Positions 8,843 to 17,285 of a DNA stretch of 64,000 nucleotides are shown here, one piece after another. Source of the stretch: Streptomyces sp. R41 (GTDB lineage: Bacteria > Actinomycetota > Actinomycetes > Streptomycetales > Streptomycetaceae). A model generated the notes under the pieces. It was not told the DNA's origin, did no database searches, and was given only the letters and a program-made list of their open reading frames with translations. Each line of letters begins with the position of its first letter. Position 1 is the first letter of the stretch. The stretch is from the NCBI RefSeq assembly GCF_041053055.1, contig NZ_CP163443.1, positions 2,852,001 to 2,916,000 of the forward strand. Direction: 5' to 3'. The translations under genes and the position numbers were made by a program.

Positions 8843-8935
8843 TCGCGCACGCGCGCGTGAAGGGCCGCACGCGTGCGCGGACGGCATTTCTACGCGTGTA
8901 CGAGACGGGTTTGACGCTCGTACGAGACTGGGGGC

Positions 8936-11551
8936 GTGATCCGTTACGACGCCCTGGACCTGCTGCCCGTGCGCGGCGCGCTGCCCGGTCTGAACGACGC
9001 CCTGGAGGACGGCGGCAGCGCGGTGCTCGTGGCGCCGCCCGGTACCGGCAAGACGACCCTCGTACCGCTGGCCCTCGCCGGTCTGCTGGACGACGGCCGG
9101 CCGGTACGCCGGGTCGTCGTCGCCGAGCCGCGGCGGATCGCCGCCCGGGCCGCCGCGCGGCGGATGGCGTGGCTGCTCGGCGAGAAGGTCGGCGAGAGCG
9201 TCGGCTACACCGTGCGCGGGGAGCGGGTGGTCGGTCGCCACGCACGCGTGGAGGTCGTCACGACCGGAGTCCTGCTGCAGCGGCTCCAGCGGGACCAGGA
9301 GCTGGCGGGCGTCGACGTGGTCGTGCTCGACGAGTGCCATGAACGGCATCTGGACGCGGACACGGTGGCCGCCTTTCTGCTGGACGTACGGGCCGCTCTC
9401 CGCCCCGAGCTGCGACTTTTGGCCGCGTCCGCGACGACGGACGCCGAGGGGTGGGCCCGGCTGCTGGGCGACGCGCCGGTGGTCGAGGCGCAGGGTGTCT
9501 CGTATCCGGTCGAGGTGGTGTGGGCTGCGCCGGTACGCCCCGTACGGCCGCCGCACGGCATGCGGGTGGACCCGGCGCTGCTGACGCATGTGGCGTCGGT
9601 GGTGCGGCGGGCGCTGGCCGAGCGCGAGGGGGACGTGCTCTGCTTCCTGCCCGGCGTCGGGGAGATCGCGCGGGTCGCCGGGCAGCTGGGGGATCTCGGC
9701 GAGGTCGACGTGCTTCAGGTGCACGGGCGGGCGCCGGCCGCCGTGCAGGACGCGGTGCTGTCGCCGGGTGTACGGCGCCGGGTGGTCCTCGCGACCTCGG
9801 TCGCCGAGTCGTCGCTGACGGTTCCCGGGGTACGGGTGGTCGTCGACTCCGGGCTCGCGCGGGAGTCGCGGGTGGACCACGCGCGCGGGCTGAGCGCGCT
9901 GACGACCGTACGAGCCTCGCAGGCGGCGGGGCGGCAGCGGGCCGGGCGCGCCGGGCGTGAGGCGCCGGGAACGGTGTACCGGTGCTGGACGGAGGCGGAG
10001 GACGCGCGCCTGGCGCGCTTCCCCGCGCCGGAGATCAAGGTGGCCGACCTGACCGCGTTCGCCTTGCAGGCGGCCTGCTGGGGCGATCCGGACGCGACGG
10101 GGCTCGCGCTCCTCGACCCACCGCCGGCTGGGGCGATGGCGGCGGCGCGGGCGGTGCTGTCGGCCGTGGGTGCGGTGGATTCCGCGGGGCGGGCCACGGA
10201 GCGGGGTGCGCGTATGTCCCGGCTCGGGTTGCATCCGCGGCTCGCCCGGGCGCTGCTGGACGCGGCGCCGGTGGTCGGTGCGGACCGGGCCGCCGACGTC
10301 GTCGCCCTGCTGAGCGAGGAGCCGCCACGGGAGTACGGCGACGACCTCGCCGGGGCTTGGCGTTCCGCCCGGCGCGGCGGCGACGCCTACGCCGGTCGCT
10401 GGCGCGCGGAGGCCCGGCGCCTGCGGGCCGGTGCGTCTGCCGGTACAGGCATGTCCCGCTCGCCCATCCGTGACGCTCTTTCGGACCCGGTCACCGTCGC
10501 CGCACCTCACCGCGGCGCCGTTGCGCCGCCCTCGAACACCGCCGCCGCTTCCGCCGCGGGTGGGCGGGCAAGTGCCGGGGACGACCGTGTCGTGGGTCTT
10601 GTCGCCGCCCTCGCCTTCCCGGAGCGGGTCGCGCGGGCTCAAGGCGGGTCCTATCTGATGGCCTCCGGGACCCGGGCCGAGCTCGGGGACGGCACGGGGC
10701 TGCGCGGAGCGGCCTGGATCGCTGTCGCGGTGGCGGATCGGCCCGTGGGCGCCGGGCACGCGCGTGTGCGGCTCGGGGCCGTCATCGACGAGGAGACGGC
10801 ACGACGGGCCGCCGCGAGCCTGTATGCCGAGGGGGACGAGGTCCACTGGGCCGGCGGGGACGTCGTCGCGCGGCGGGTCGAGCGGCTGGGGGCCGTGGAG
10901 TTGGCGGTGCGCCCGATGATGGACGCCGACTCCAGGCTCGTACGAGAGGCGCTTCTGGAGGGGCTGCGGGAGGAGGGGCTGGGGCTGCTGCGGTGGACGC
11001 GGGACGCGGAGCTACTGCGGCAGCGGCTGGCCTTTCTGTACCAACACCTCGGCGCTCCTTGGCCCGACGTCCGCGACGATGCCCTCCACGCGCGCGTGGA
11101 GGAGTGGTTGGAGCCGGAGCTCGGGCGGGCGCGTCGGCGGAGCGATCTGGCGCGGATGGATGCGGGGCAGGGGCTCACCCGGCTGCTTCCGTGGGCCACC
11201 GGCGATGCCGCGCGGCTCGACGAGCTCGCGCCGGAGCGGATCGAGGTGCCGAGTGGGTCCAGAATCCGGATCGACTACGGGGATCCTGAACGGCCCGTCC
11301 TGGCGGTGAAGCTGCAGGAGATGTTCGGGCTGGCCGAGACTCCCCGCGTCGCCGGTGTGCCGGTGCTCGTGCATCTGCTCTCCCCCGCGGGACGACCCGC
11401 CGCCGTCACCGCCGACCTCGCCTCGTTCTGGGGGGACGGCTACAAGGCCGTGCGGGCCGAACTGCGCGGCCGCTATCCCAAGCACCCCTGGCCCGAGGAC
11501 CCGGCCACCGCCGAGCCCACCCGGCACACCAACGCACGGCTCAGGCGTTGA
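8936..11551 (+). CDS. hrpB: ATP-dependent RNA helicase HrpB
   Basis: 871 residues, DEAH/RHA superfamily. Visible motifs are the P-loop APPGTGKTTL (about residues 33-42), VVVAEPRRIAARAAARRM (Ia), VVLDECHERH (II, DECH), ATSVAESSLTVPGVRVVVDSG and QAAGRQRAGRAGREAPG (VI). The C-terminal half has the HrpB-specific domain ending in a region that includes LLPWATGDAARLDELAPERIEVPSG. Family members are RNA helicases of unclear bacterial role. GTG 8936 begins VIRYDALDLLPV, as in homologues. Its end overlaps the convergent DUF3068 gene by 11 bp. Confidence 0.95.
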   Translation: MIRYDALDLLPVRGALPGLNDALEDGGSAVLVAPPGTGKTTLVPLALAGLLDDGRPVRRVVVAEPRRIAARAAARRMAWLLGEKVGESVGYTVRGERVVGRHARVEVVTTGVLLQRLQRDQELAGVDVVVLDECHERHLDADTVAAFLLDVRAALRPELRLLAASATTDAEGWARLLGDAPVVEAQGVSYPVEVVWAAPVRPVRPPHGMRVDPALLTHVASVVRRALAEREGDVLCFLPGVGEIARVAGQLGDLGEVDVLQVHGRAPAAVQDAVLSPGVRRRVVLATSVAESSLTVPGVRVVVDSGLARESRVDHARGLSALTTVRASQAAGRQRAGRAGREAPGTVYRCWTEAEDARLARFPAPEIKVADLTAFALQAACWGDPDATGLALLDPPPAGAMAAARAVLSAVGAVDSAGRATERGARMSRLGLHPRLARALLDAAPVVGADRAADVVALLSEEPPREYGDDLAGAWRSARRGGDAYAGRWRAEARRLRAGASAGTGMSRSPIRDALSDPVTVAAPHRGAVAPPSNTAAASAAGGRASAGDDRVVGLVAALAFPERVARAQGGSYLMASGTRAELGDGTGLRGAAWIAVAVADRPVGAGHARVRLGAVIDEETARRAAASLYAEGDEVHWAGGDVVARRVERLGAVELAVRPMMDADSRLVREALLEGLREEGLGLLRWTRDAELLRQRLAFLYQHLGAPWPDVRDDALHARVEEWLEPELGRARRRSDLARMDAGQGLTRLLPWATGDAARLDELAPERIEVPSGSRIRIDYGDPERPVLAVKLQEMFGLAETPRVAGVPVLVHLLSPAGRPAAVTADLASFWGDGYKAVRAELRGRYPKHPWPEDPATAEPTRHTNARLRR

Positions 11552-12533
11552 CCGGCTCGGGTTCCGCGGCCTGAGTCGGCGCCGGGTCGCCGGGCCTGCG
11601 GCTGCGTGCCTCCAGGTACAGGGAGAGGGACAGCAGGGCCGCGCCCAGGAACAGGAAGCCCCACGGCAGATAGGACGTCATCAGGAGGACCAGAGTGCGG
11701 TTGGACTTGACCAGGTCGACCGTGTACTTGATGTAGTCCTCGCGCATTTTCACGTGCCCGGAGAAGGCGGTCACTTTGTCACGGCCGCCCAGCAGGGTCC
11801 CGCCGCGGAGTTCCTCCTTGTGGATCTCCTCGCCGTAGACGGGCGCTCCGGTGACCGGCTCCACCCAGAACTTGCGAACCGTGGTGTACCAGCGGGTGGT
11901 GCCGGTCTTGGCGACGGACTCCGGAGTGATGCCCTTGACGGGCATGACCTTGGGGAACTTGACCTTCGTCCAGGGGATGGTCTGCTCGAAGTAGTAGACC
12001 TTGACGCCCCGGAAGTTCTGGGTGCCCTTGTAGTGGATGGGGGCCGAGGTACGGGTCTGCGCGTCGAAGTACTCGTAGTCCCGCTTCTCCGTCCGGAAGG
12101 GCCACTTGAATTCGATGCCCTCGCGGGTGACGGGGTCGCCGTCGACCATCTCCCCCGTGGCGTGGACGGGTTCCTGGCTGTGCGCGTCGAAGATGTAGCG
12201 CTCGGGGAGCTTGGAGACCATCTTGCCGTCGGGGCCCTGGACGTAGGAGAGGGAGTCCCAGACGACGACGTCCCGGCCCGCGGTCTTCTCGATCTTCTCG
12301 GATGCCTCGACGTTGCCCTTGAGGGTCTGTACGACGGTGACCTCGGGGACCTTCCTGGCCTTCATGGTGCCGTAGTCGAGGAGGGTCGCGTCTTTCGCCT
12401 CCAGGACCATGTCCTGGTACTGGTTGGCGGGGATCTTCGCCAGGCGCGGGAAGGCGTACCAGCGCAGGAGTGGGGACAGCGCCGTGAAGAACACGGCGAA
12501 GGCGAGCAGGATCAGGCTTGCCTTGCGGCGCAT
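11541..12533 (-). CDS. DUF3068 membrane-anchored protein
   Basis: 330 residues. An N-terminal membrane anchor (about residues 6-25), a large extracellular beta-rich region with YEYFDAQTRTSAPIHYKGT, and a second membrane helix near the C terminus (TLVLLMTSYLPWGFLFLGAALLS split over about residues 280-305) match the DUF3068 (porin-PorA-like) architecture of actinobacteria. The function is unknown; cell-envelope roles are suspected for the family. The cytosolic tail is short and charged. A 44-residue membrane peptide is encoded just upstream. Confidence 0.85.
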   Translation of the reverse strand: MRRKASLILLAFAVFFTALSPLLRWYAFPRLAKIPANQYQDMVLEAKDATLLDYGTMKARKVPEVTVVQTLKGNVEASEKIEKTAGRDVVVWDSLSYVQGPDGKMVSKLPERYIFDAHSQEPVHATGEMVDGDPVTREGIEFKWPFRTEKRDYEYFDAQTRTSAPIHYKGTQNFRGVKVYYFEQTIPWTKVKFPKVMPVKGITPESVAKTGTTRWYTTVRKFWVEPVTGAPVYGEEIHKEELRGGTLLGGRDKVTAFSGHVKMREDYIKYTVDLVKSNRTLVLLMTSYLPWGFLFLGAALLSLSLYLEARSRRPGDPAPTQAAEPEPVNA

Positions 12534-12555
12534 CTCGGCGTCCCTCCCTGGGAGT

Positions 12556-12617
12556 TACGGGTGTGCGGGCACGGTGTACGGGTGCGGGGCACGGTCTACG
12601 GGTGTTTGGGCACGGTG
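12556..12617. repeat. Three 20-21-bp tandem units at a stop codon
   Basis: Units starting TACGGGTG lie at 12556, 12577 and 12597, each ending GGGCACGGT. The unit at 12597 is the coding 3' end of the small membrane gene; its stop (CTA at 12596-12598) is at the unit border. The other two copies are downstream of the stop. Confidence 0.8.
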
Positions 12618-12730
12618 GTCAGCAGCGGCTTCGGTGACGTCTTTCCCGCGGGTGAGCCCATGGCCGTGATGGTCAGCACCAGGGCGAGCGCCACGGCGAG
12701 ACCGATCGCGGCGGCGATGAGGGCACGCAT
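12596..12730 (-). CDS. 44-residue single-pass membrane peptide (SPW_0924-like)
   Basis: The minus strand encodes MRALIAAAIGLAVALALVLT followed by ITAMGSPAGKTSPKPLLTTV and PKHP: one hydrophobic helix (residues 2-24) and a short Pro/Lys tail. GGGAGG lies 4 nt before ATG 12730. It resembles the tiny SPW_0924-family proteins I recall from Streptomyces annotation; the function is unknown. It lies upstream of and in the same direction as the DUF3068 gene, 62 bp away, so the two may be cotranscribed and act together at the membrane. Confidence 0.65.
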   Translation of the reverse strand: MRALIAAAIGLAVALALVLTITAMGSPAGKTSPKPLLTTVPKHP

Positions 12731-12822
12731 GCGGCCTCCCGAGGGCCAGGAGCTGATAGGTCGTCAGGTCCGGCACCGTAGCAACGGCGGGGCGAGATGA
12801 GAACACGTTGCACACACAGACG

Positions 12823-12858
12823 AGGGCGCCCCTCCGCCGGACAGCGGAGGGGCGCCCT
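12823..12858 (-). terminator. Terminator of the lytic transglycosylase gene
   Basis: A 15-bp perfect stem (12823-12837 with 12844-12858, arm AGGGCGCCCCTCCGC) with a 6-nt loop lies 15 bp past the transglycosylase stop. Confidence 0.8.
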
Positions 12859-12873
12859 GGACGCGCGTACGGA

Positions 12874-14562
12874 CTACGAGGTGGCCGCGGCCACCTTCAG
12901 CTCCACGGTCAGCGTCGCGCCGCCCGTGGTGTTGATGCGGAGCAGGAACGTGCCGGTGGTGTCGTCCGCGTACAGCTTCGGGAGCTTCAGCACGCCGTCG
13001 GCGTCCGTGGTGAGGTCCGTGAGGGTGCGTACGGTCTTGCCGTCCGCGTCCTTGAAGTACGGGCCCTTGTCGTTCTCGGTCGCGTCGTCCGCCGACTTGA
13101 CGAGCGTCGCGGTGGCCGCGACCTTGTCCGCGACTGCGCCCTTGTAGGTGGCCTTCACCTCGACCTGGTCGGCGAACTCGCCGCCCGGCACGCAGGTCAG
13201 CGCGGTGTCGCTGGTGCGGGTGAGGGTGTCGGCCTGGCGCGGGTTGACGGTCGCCGTGTAGTCGAGGCCGGCCATGACGCGGCCGACGACGGTGGCGCGG
13301 ACCGTGAAGTCGCCGGTCTTCTCGCCGGCCACGAGCGCGGGCGCGGTGGCCGTACCCGCGCTGTTGGTGACGACCGTGGCGACGGTCTCGCCGCCGGTGA
13401 AGGTGGCGTCCGTGTCGTCACCGACGATCGTGAACCGCACCCGGACCTTCGCCACCGCCTTGCCGGCCTCGGTCTCGGTCCGTACGGCGACCTTCTCGCC
13501 GAACATGTCGCCCGCCGTCGCGGTGAGCTTCCCGGTGCCCGCGTCCTCCAGGTGGTCCACCGTCTGGGTGGGCGTCTGGGTGGGCGGTGTCGTCGTCGGC
13601 GGCGTCGTGGGCGGCGTGGTCGGCGGCGTGCTCGGCGGCGGCGAAGCCGGCGGGGTCGGGCTGCCGTCGCCAGGCTCGGGGGAGTTCGGCGGCGTGGTCG
13701 CGGGCGGCGTCGGGCTGGGGCTCGCCCCGGAGCTGTCGTCGCTGTTTTGCGAGGGCAGCGTGCCCGTGCCGTCCGGCACCTCGTGGGTGCCCTTGCGGTA
13801 GTACTCCAGCCACGACAGGACCGTGTTGAGGTACGCCGTCGAGTTGTTGTAGCTGAGAATCGAGGCGTTCATCTGCGACTGGACCGACATGTCGTGGTCG
13901 AACCGGCAGAGGTAGTGGCCGGCCGCGAGCGCCGCGTCGTAGATGTTGTTGGGGTCCTTCTTGCCGTCGCCGTTGCCGTCGCGGCCCGCCCACTCCCAGG
14001 TGGAGGGGATGAACTGCATCGGCCCCACCGCACGGTCGTGCGTGGAGTCGCCGTCGTACGCGCCGTTGTCGGTGTCGCTGATGTTCGCGAAGCCGTTGCC
14101 GTTGAGGACCGGGCCGAGGATGGGCGAGTACGTCGTGCCGGCCGCGTCGACGCGGCCGCCGCGGGCCTGGCCCGACTCGACCTTGCCGATGGCGGCGAGG
14201 AGCTGCCAGGGCAGGTTGCAGCCCGGCTTGGACTCGCGCAGGGACGCCTCGGCCTTCTTGTAGGCGTCGAGGACGGTCGCCGGAATGCCCGCCTCGGCGT
14301 CGCCCCTGGAAACCGGCGTGCCTATGGTCGGCGACGGGCTCGGGCTGTCGAGCGGCGGCAGGTCCGTGTAATAGCGCGAGTTGCCGGTCGCGGTGTCGTC
14401 GCCGCTCGCGTCCGGTGTGGCCTCGGCGCCGGTCGTCTGTCTGCCGTGGTCGTCGGTGGTCACTCCCGGGGCCTGGGACGCGGACAGGGCCGCGACCGCG
14501 GCCGCGGCCACGGCGGTGGTAGCCGCCCCTTTGCGCAGCCTCCTGCCGAATTGCGCCGCCAT
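12874..14562 (-). CDS. Secreted lytic transglycosylase with Pro-rich linker and Ig-like C terminus
   Basis: 562 residues. A signal-anchor (residues about 12-30) and a spacer are followed by a lytic murein transglycosylase domain (about 85-270). The catalytic Glu is in AAIGKVESGQ; GPMQFIPSTWEWAGRDGNGDG and AALAAGHYLC are family signatures. Cys pairs suggest extracytoplasmic folding. Residues about 280-345 are a Pro/Thr repeat linker (TPPTTPPTTPP). The remaining 215 residues are beta-rich, resembling two bacterial Ig-like repeats. It would cleave peptidoglycan glycan strands with the tail contacting the wall. ATG 14562 follows GGGAGGGG at 8 nt. Confidence 0.9.
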   Translation of the reverse strand: MAAQFGRRLRKGAATTAVAAAAVAALSASQAPGVTTDDHGRQTTGAEATPDASGDDTATGNSRYYTDLPPLDSPSPSPTIGTPVSRGDAEAGIPATVLDAYKKAEASLRESKPGCNLPWQLLAAIGKVESGQARGGRVDAAGTTYSPILGPVLNGNGFANISDTDNGAYDGDSTHDRAVGPMQFIPSTWEWAGRDGNGDGKKDPNNIYDAALAAGHYLCRFDHDMSVQSQMNASILSYNNSTAYLNTVLSWLEYYRKGTHEVPDGTGTLPSQNSDDSSGASPSPTPPATTPPNSPEPGDGSPTPPASPPPSTPPTTPPTTPPTTTPPTQTPTQTVDHLEDAGTGKLTATAGDMFGEKVAVRTETEAGKAVAKVRVRFTIVGDDTDATFTGGETVATVVTNSAGTATAPALVAGEKTGDFTVRATVVGRVMAGLDYTATVNPRQADTLTRTSDTALTCVPGGEFADQVEVKATYKGAVADKVAATATLVKSADDATENDKGPYFKDADGKTVRTLTDLTTDADGVLKLPKLYADDTTGTFLLRINTTGGATLTVELKVAAATS

Positions 14563-14857
14563 TGAGTGAACCCCTCCCGTGGACGACCGCTTCTGCGCTT
14601 CTTCGCGTTCTGCGCTTCGTACGTTTCCTGCCGGTGTTCGACCGTGCTCCCCGGCACAGTGACCCAGGTGACCCTACGACAACTTCCGTCGCGCGGGCAC
14701 CCGTTCGCGCCCGATATTCACCGGTTGGCCATGTGTGATGATGCGCGGAATGCCGCGTCCGAGTGGCCCACTCGGATGTTTTCACACGTCCCTCATACTG
14801 GGCGTCAGCGATCGGCGGGCCGGACATACCGCCCAACATCAGCCGCAGGGGGACGAC

Positions 14858-15712
14858 TTGCCCTTCACTCTCAGCCATGCGGCGGCCGTGCTGCCCGCTG
14901 TGCGCGGTGACGGAAGCGGTCGCGGTCGGCTGGTTCCCGCCGTTCTCGTGGCCGGATCGTTCGCTCCCGACATGACCTACTACGCGGCGAGCGTGCTGCC
15001 CGGGGCGATGGAGTTCGGCACCTTCACGCACTCGTTCACCGGCGTGTTCACCTTCGACGTGCTCGTCGCATGGGCGCTCGTGGGCGCCTGGCTGGTGCTG
15101 CGCGAACCCCTGGTGGCACTGCTGCCGCCGGCCCGGCAGGGGCGTCCGGCACGGCTGCTGCGCTGCGGGGCGCCACGCCGACGCCTCCGCCCGTCGACGG
15201 CCTTGTGGTGGTACGGCTCCGCGGCGCTCGGCGCCCTGACGCACGTCGTGTGGGACGCGTTCACGCATCACGACCGGTGGGGAGTGCGGCTGCTCCCCGT
15301 CCTGGGGCGGGACGTCGGGGGCACGCCGATGTTCTTGTACGCGCAGTACGGCAGTTCGGCGGTGGGGGCGGTCGTGATCGCGGTCTTCGTGGTCGTCGCG
15401 CTGCGCGGGACGTCCCCCGACGAACCCGTGGGGGTGCCGGCGCTGTCCGCTTCCGACCGGTGGCTGGCGGCTGCCGTTCTCGGGTGCTGCGCGCTGGTGG
15501 GCGCGGTGCAGCGGGCGTCGCGCTGGTGGGCCTACTGGGGTTCAAGCGCGAAGCCCTGGGAGTTGGTCCCGACGCTGTGCTTCGGCGCGGGCGCGGGCCT
15601 GGTGCTCGGCCTGGGGCTGTACGCCGTGGGGGTCAGGATGTGGCGTCCGGCTCCGGCTCGTCCCAGCCCGGCAGCGGCTCGTACGGAGCCGAGCCGTCCG
15701 ACTTCTCACTGA
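14858..15712 (+). CDS. DUF4184 integral membrane protein
   Basis: 284 residues with six or so hydrophobic segments. It begins LPFTLSHAAAVLP, the DUF4184 opening, and has HVVWDAFTHHDRWG with conserved His/Asp in a membrane context (about residues 130-145). Related HxxxD/metal-dependent-hydrolase-like membrane families exist, but the function is unknown. TTG 14858 was chosen because AGGGGGA precedes it and homologues start with M/LPFTLSHAA; an in-frame start 123 bp upstream looks non-coding. Its 3' end overlaps the convergent serine hydrolase by 80 bp. Confidence 0.82.
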   Translation: MPFTLSHAAAVLPAVRGDGSGRGRLVPAVLVAGSFAPDMTYYAASVLPGAMEFGTFTHSFTGVFTFDVLVAWALVGAWLVLREPLVALLPPARQGRPARLLRCGAPRRRLRPSTALWWYGSAALGALTHVVWDAFTHHDRWGVRLLPVLGRDVGGTPMFLYAQYGSSAVGAVVIAVFVVVALRGTSPDEPVGVPALSASDRWLAAAVLGCCALVGAVQRASRWWAYWGSSAKPWELVPTLCFGAGAGLVLGLGLYAVGVRMWRPAPARPSPAAARTEPSRPTSH

Positions 15713-16616
15713 TCGCACCCTCCGGGGTGGGGCTCTGGATCGCGCCGCGGCCCGGGTTCAGGCCGCGGTGCACGGCCTGGGCGATGCGCTCGATGGTGCG
15801 GATCCCGTACGCCATCGTCGGGTTGTCGTGCGACAGGACGACGATGCGGTACGTGCGGTTGGGGCCCGTGAACGCGCCGACGCTGTGCACTCGCCAGCCG
15901 TGTGTGGCCCGGGGCAGCCAGCCGTTCTTCACCTGGGCCGTGAGGCCTTTCGGCATGCCGGAGGGCACGCCCCAGCGCTGGTCGCTGCGGACCTGGCTCA
16001 TCAGCTTCAGGCCGTAGGCGCGGGTCTTCAGGAACGAGCCGGCGTTGGTGAGCACGTCCAGCAGCCGCATCTGGTCGGCGGCCGTGGTGCGGGTCAGGCC
16101 CCAGTAGCCGTCCGGGCCGAGGATGGTGCCGGTCGTCCCGACGCGGGCGATGAGGCGATCGAGGTAGGCGTGGCCGAGGTCGGTCCACAGCCGCAGGGCG
16201 GACGTGTTGTCGGACTTGGTGATCATGGGGCGAATGTTGGCCAGTTCCCAGTCGGTGAGTGTGCGGCCGAGTTCCTCCGCCCGTCGCAGGGTGCCCTCCA
16301 TGATCATGACCTTGGCGATGCTCGCCGAGTCGTACTGCCGTTCGCTCGCGAGGGCGCAGGTCAGACCGGTGTCGTCGTCGTGCACCGTCACGGAGACCGT
16401 GCCCTGGCGAGACGACAGCTCCGCCTGGATGTCGCGGGACAGCCGGGCGGCGAGGTCGGGGTCACTGGTGGAGCGGCAGGCCGCGGGCACCTGGGCGGTA
16501 CTGGCTTCCGCGGCGACCGCGGGTATCGGCGCGAGCAGCGCCGAGACGACAGCTGTGGCCGCGAGGACGACGGCGGTGGCCATGGCCGTGCGGCAGTGGA
16601 GCATGCGTATACCCAT
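15633..16616 (-). CDS. Secreted class A beta-lactamase-like serine hydrolase
   Basis: 327 residues with a Sec signal ending near PAVAAEA (residue about 37). The penicilloyl-serine fold motifs are visible: SIAK (S-x-x-K), KSDNTSA (SDN) and VKNGW in place of the KTG box. It therefore belongs to the beta-lactamase/D-ala-D-ala hydrolase superfamily. The missing canonical KTG and the lack of an evident omega-loop ExxLN make a true beta-lactamase uncertain. ATG 16616 follows AAGGA at 7 nt. Upstream is a repeat tract and then polA. Confidence 0.8.
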   Translation of the reverse strand: MGIRMLHCRTAMATAVVLAATAVVSALLAPIPAVAAEASTAQVPAACRSTSDPDLAARLSRDIQAELSSRQGTVSVTVHDDDTGLTCALASERQYDSASIAKVMIMEGTLRRAEELGRTLTDWELANIRPMITKSDNTSALRLWTDLGHAYLDRLIARVGTTGTILGPDGYWGLTRTTAADQMRLLDVLTNAGSFLKTRAYGLKLMSQVRSDQRWGVPSGMPKGLTAQVKNGWLPRATHGWRVHSVGAFTGPNRTYRIVVLSHDNPTMAYGIRTIERIAQAVHRGLNPGRGAIQSPTPEGAISEKSDGSAPYEPLPGWDEPEPDATS

Positions 16617-16740
16617 GCCCGCATCCTTACGGCCCCGCCGGGCGGGGGGCGTCTTTGCGGGGGCCACGCGGGTGACGGTTCCCTCCGGGGGTTGGGCGGA
16701 GTACAGCGGGCCTGCGCGCTCCGGCCCCGCCGGGTGCGGC

Positions 16741-17075
16741 CTGCCCTGCGGGCGGCCTTTGGAGCCAGGGCCCGGCTCCGACCGAACCGAGGTGGGGCCC
16801 TGCCCTGCGGGCGGCCTTTGCAGCCGGGGCCCGGCTCCGACCGAACCGAGGTCGGCCCACCATGCGGGCGGCCTTCCGAGCCGGGCTCGGCTCCTACCGA
16901 ACCGAGGGAGCCATGCCCTACGGGCGGCCTCAGGCGCTGGGACTCGCCCCCCGGCCGAACCGAGGTAGGCCCGCCCTGCGGGCCGCCGTTGGGGTCGGGG
17001 TCTTGCTTTCAGGCCGGGCCGGGACGGTGCTCGCCCCGCGGGCGGCCCGCCGGGCTTCCGGCCGGTTCGGCACCG
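16741..17075. repeat. Five to six degenerate ~58-bp tandem units
   Basis: The gap of about 670 bp between the serine hydrolase and polA is mostly this array. Units starting near CTGCCCTGCGGGCGGCC occur at about 16741, 16800, 16858, 16914, 16972 and 17031 (spacing 56-59 bp). Most contain CCGACCGAACCGAGGT, which is lost in the final unit. The array stays open in several frames, which produces long spurious reading frames. No gene is supported here. Confidence 0.85.
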
Positions 17076-17115
17076 TCGAAAAGCGCGGTGGAGGTTCTCG
17101 CCGTGGCCGCGGACG

Positions 17116-17153
17116 TTCAAGGGCCCGGCACCTTGTGGTGCCGGGCCCTTGAA
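17116..17153 (-). terminator. Terminator downstream of polA
   Basis: A 17-bp perfect stem (17116-17132 with 17137-17153; arm TTCAAGGGCCCGGCACC) with loop TTGT. There is no T tract. It lies 133 bp past the polA stop; the stretch between them contains only imperfect GAGCGGCTGAG-type repeats. Confidence 0.75.
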
Positions 17154-17285
17154 TGTGCGAGCCGGAGGACGGTGACTCCCCGTCCTTCGATGAGTCCACT
17201 CCGCAGGAGCGCTCGACCGCTCGGCCCCTCAGCCACTCCGCGACTCAGCCGCTCGGCGCGTGCGGTTCCGCTCAGCCGCCGGAGG

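Noticed and set aside
14563..14857. Riboswitch (cyclic di-AMP type) ahead of the lytic transglycosylase
   Set aside because: Such riboswitches precede some actinobacterial wall hydrolases, but I could not find the conserved core sequence in this 295-bp gap.
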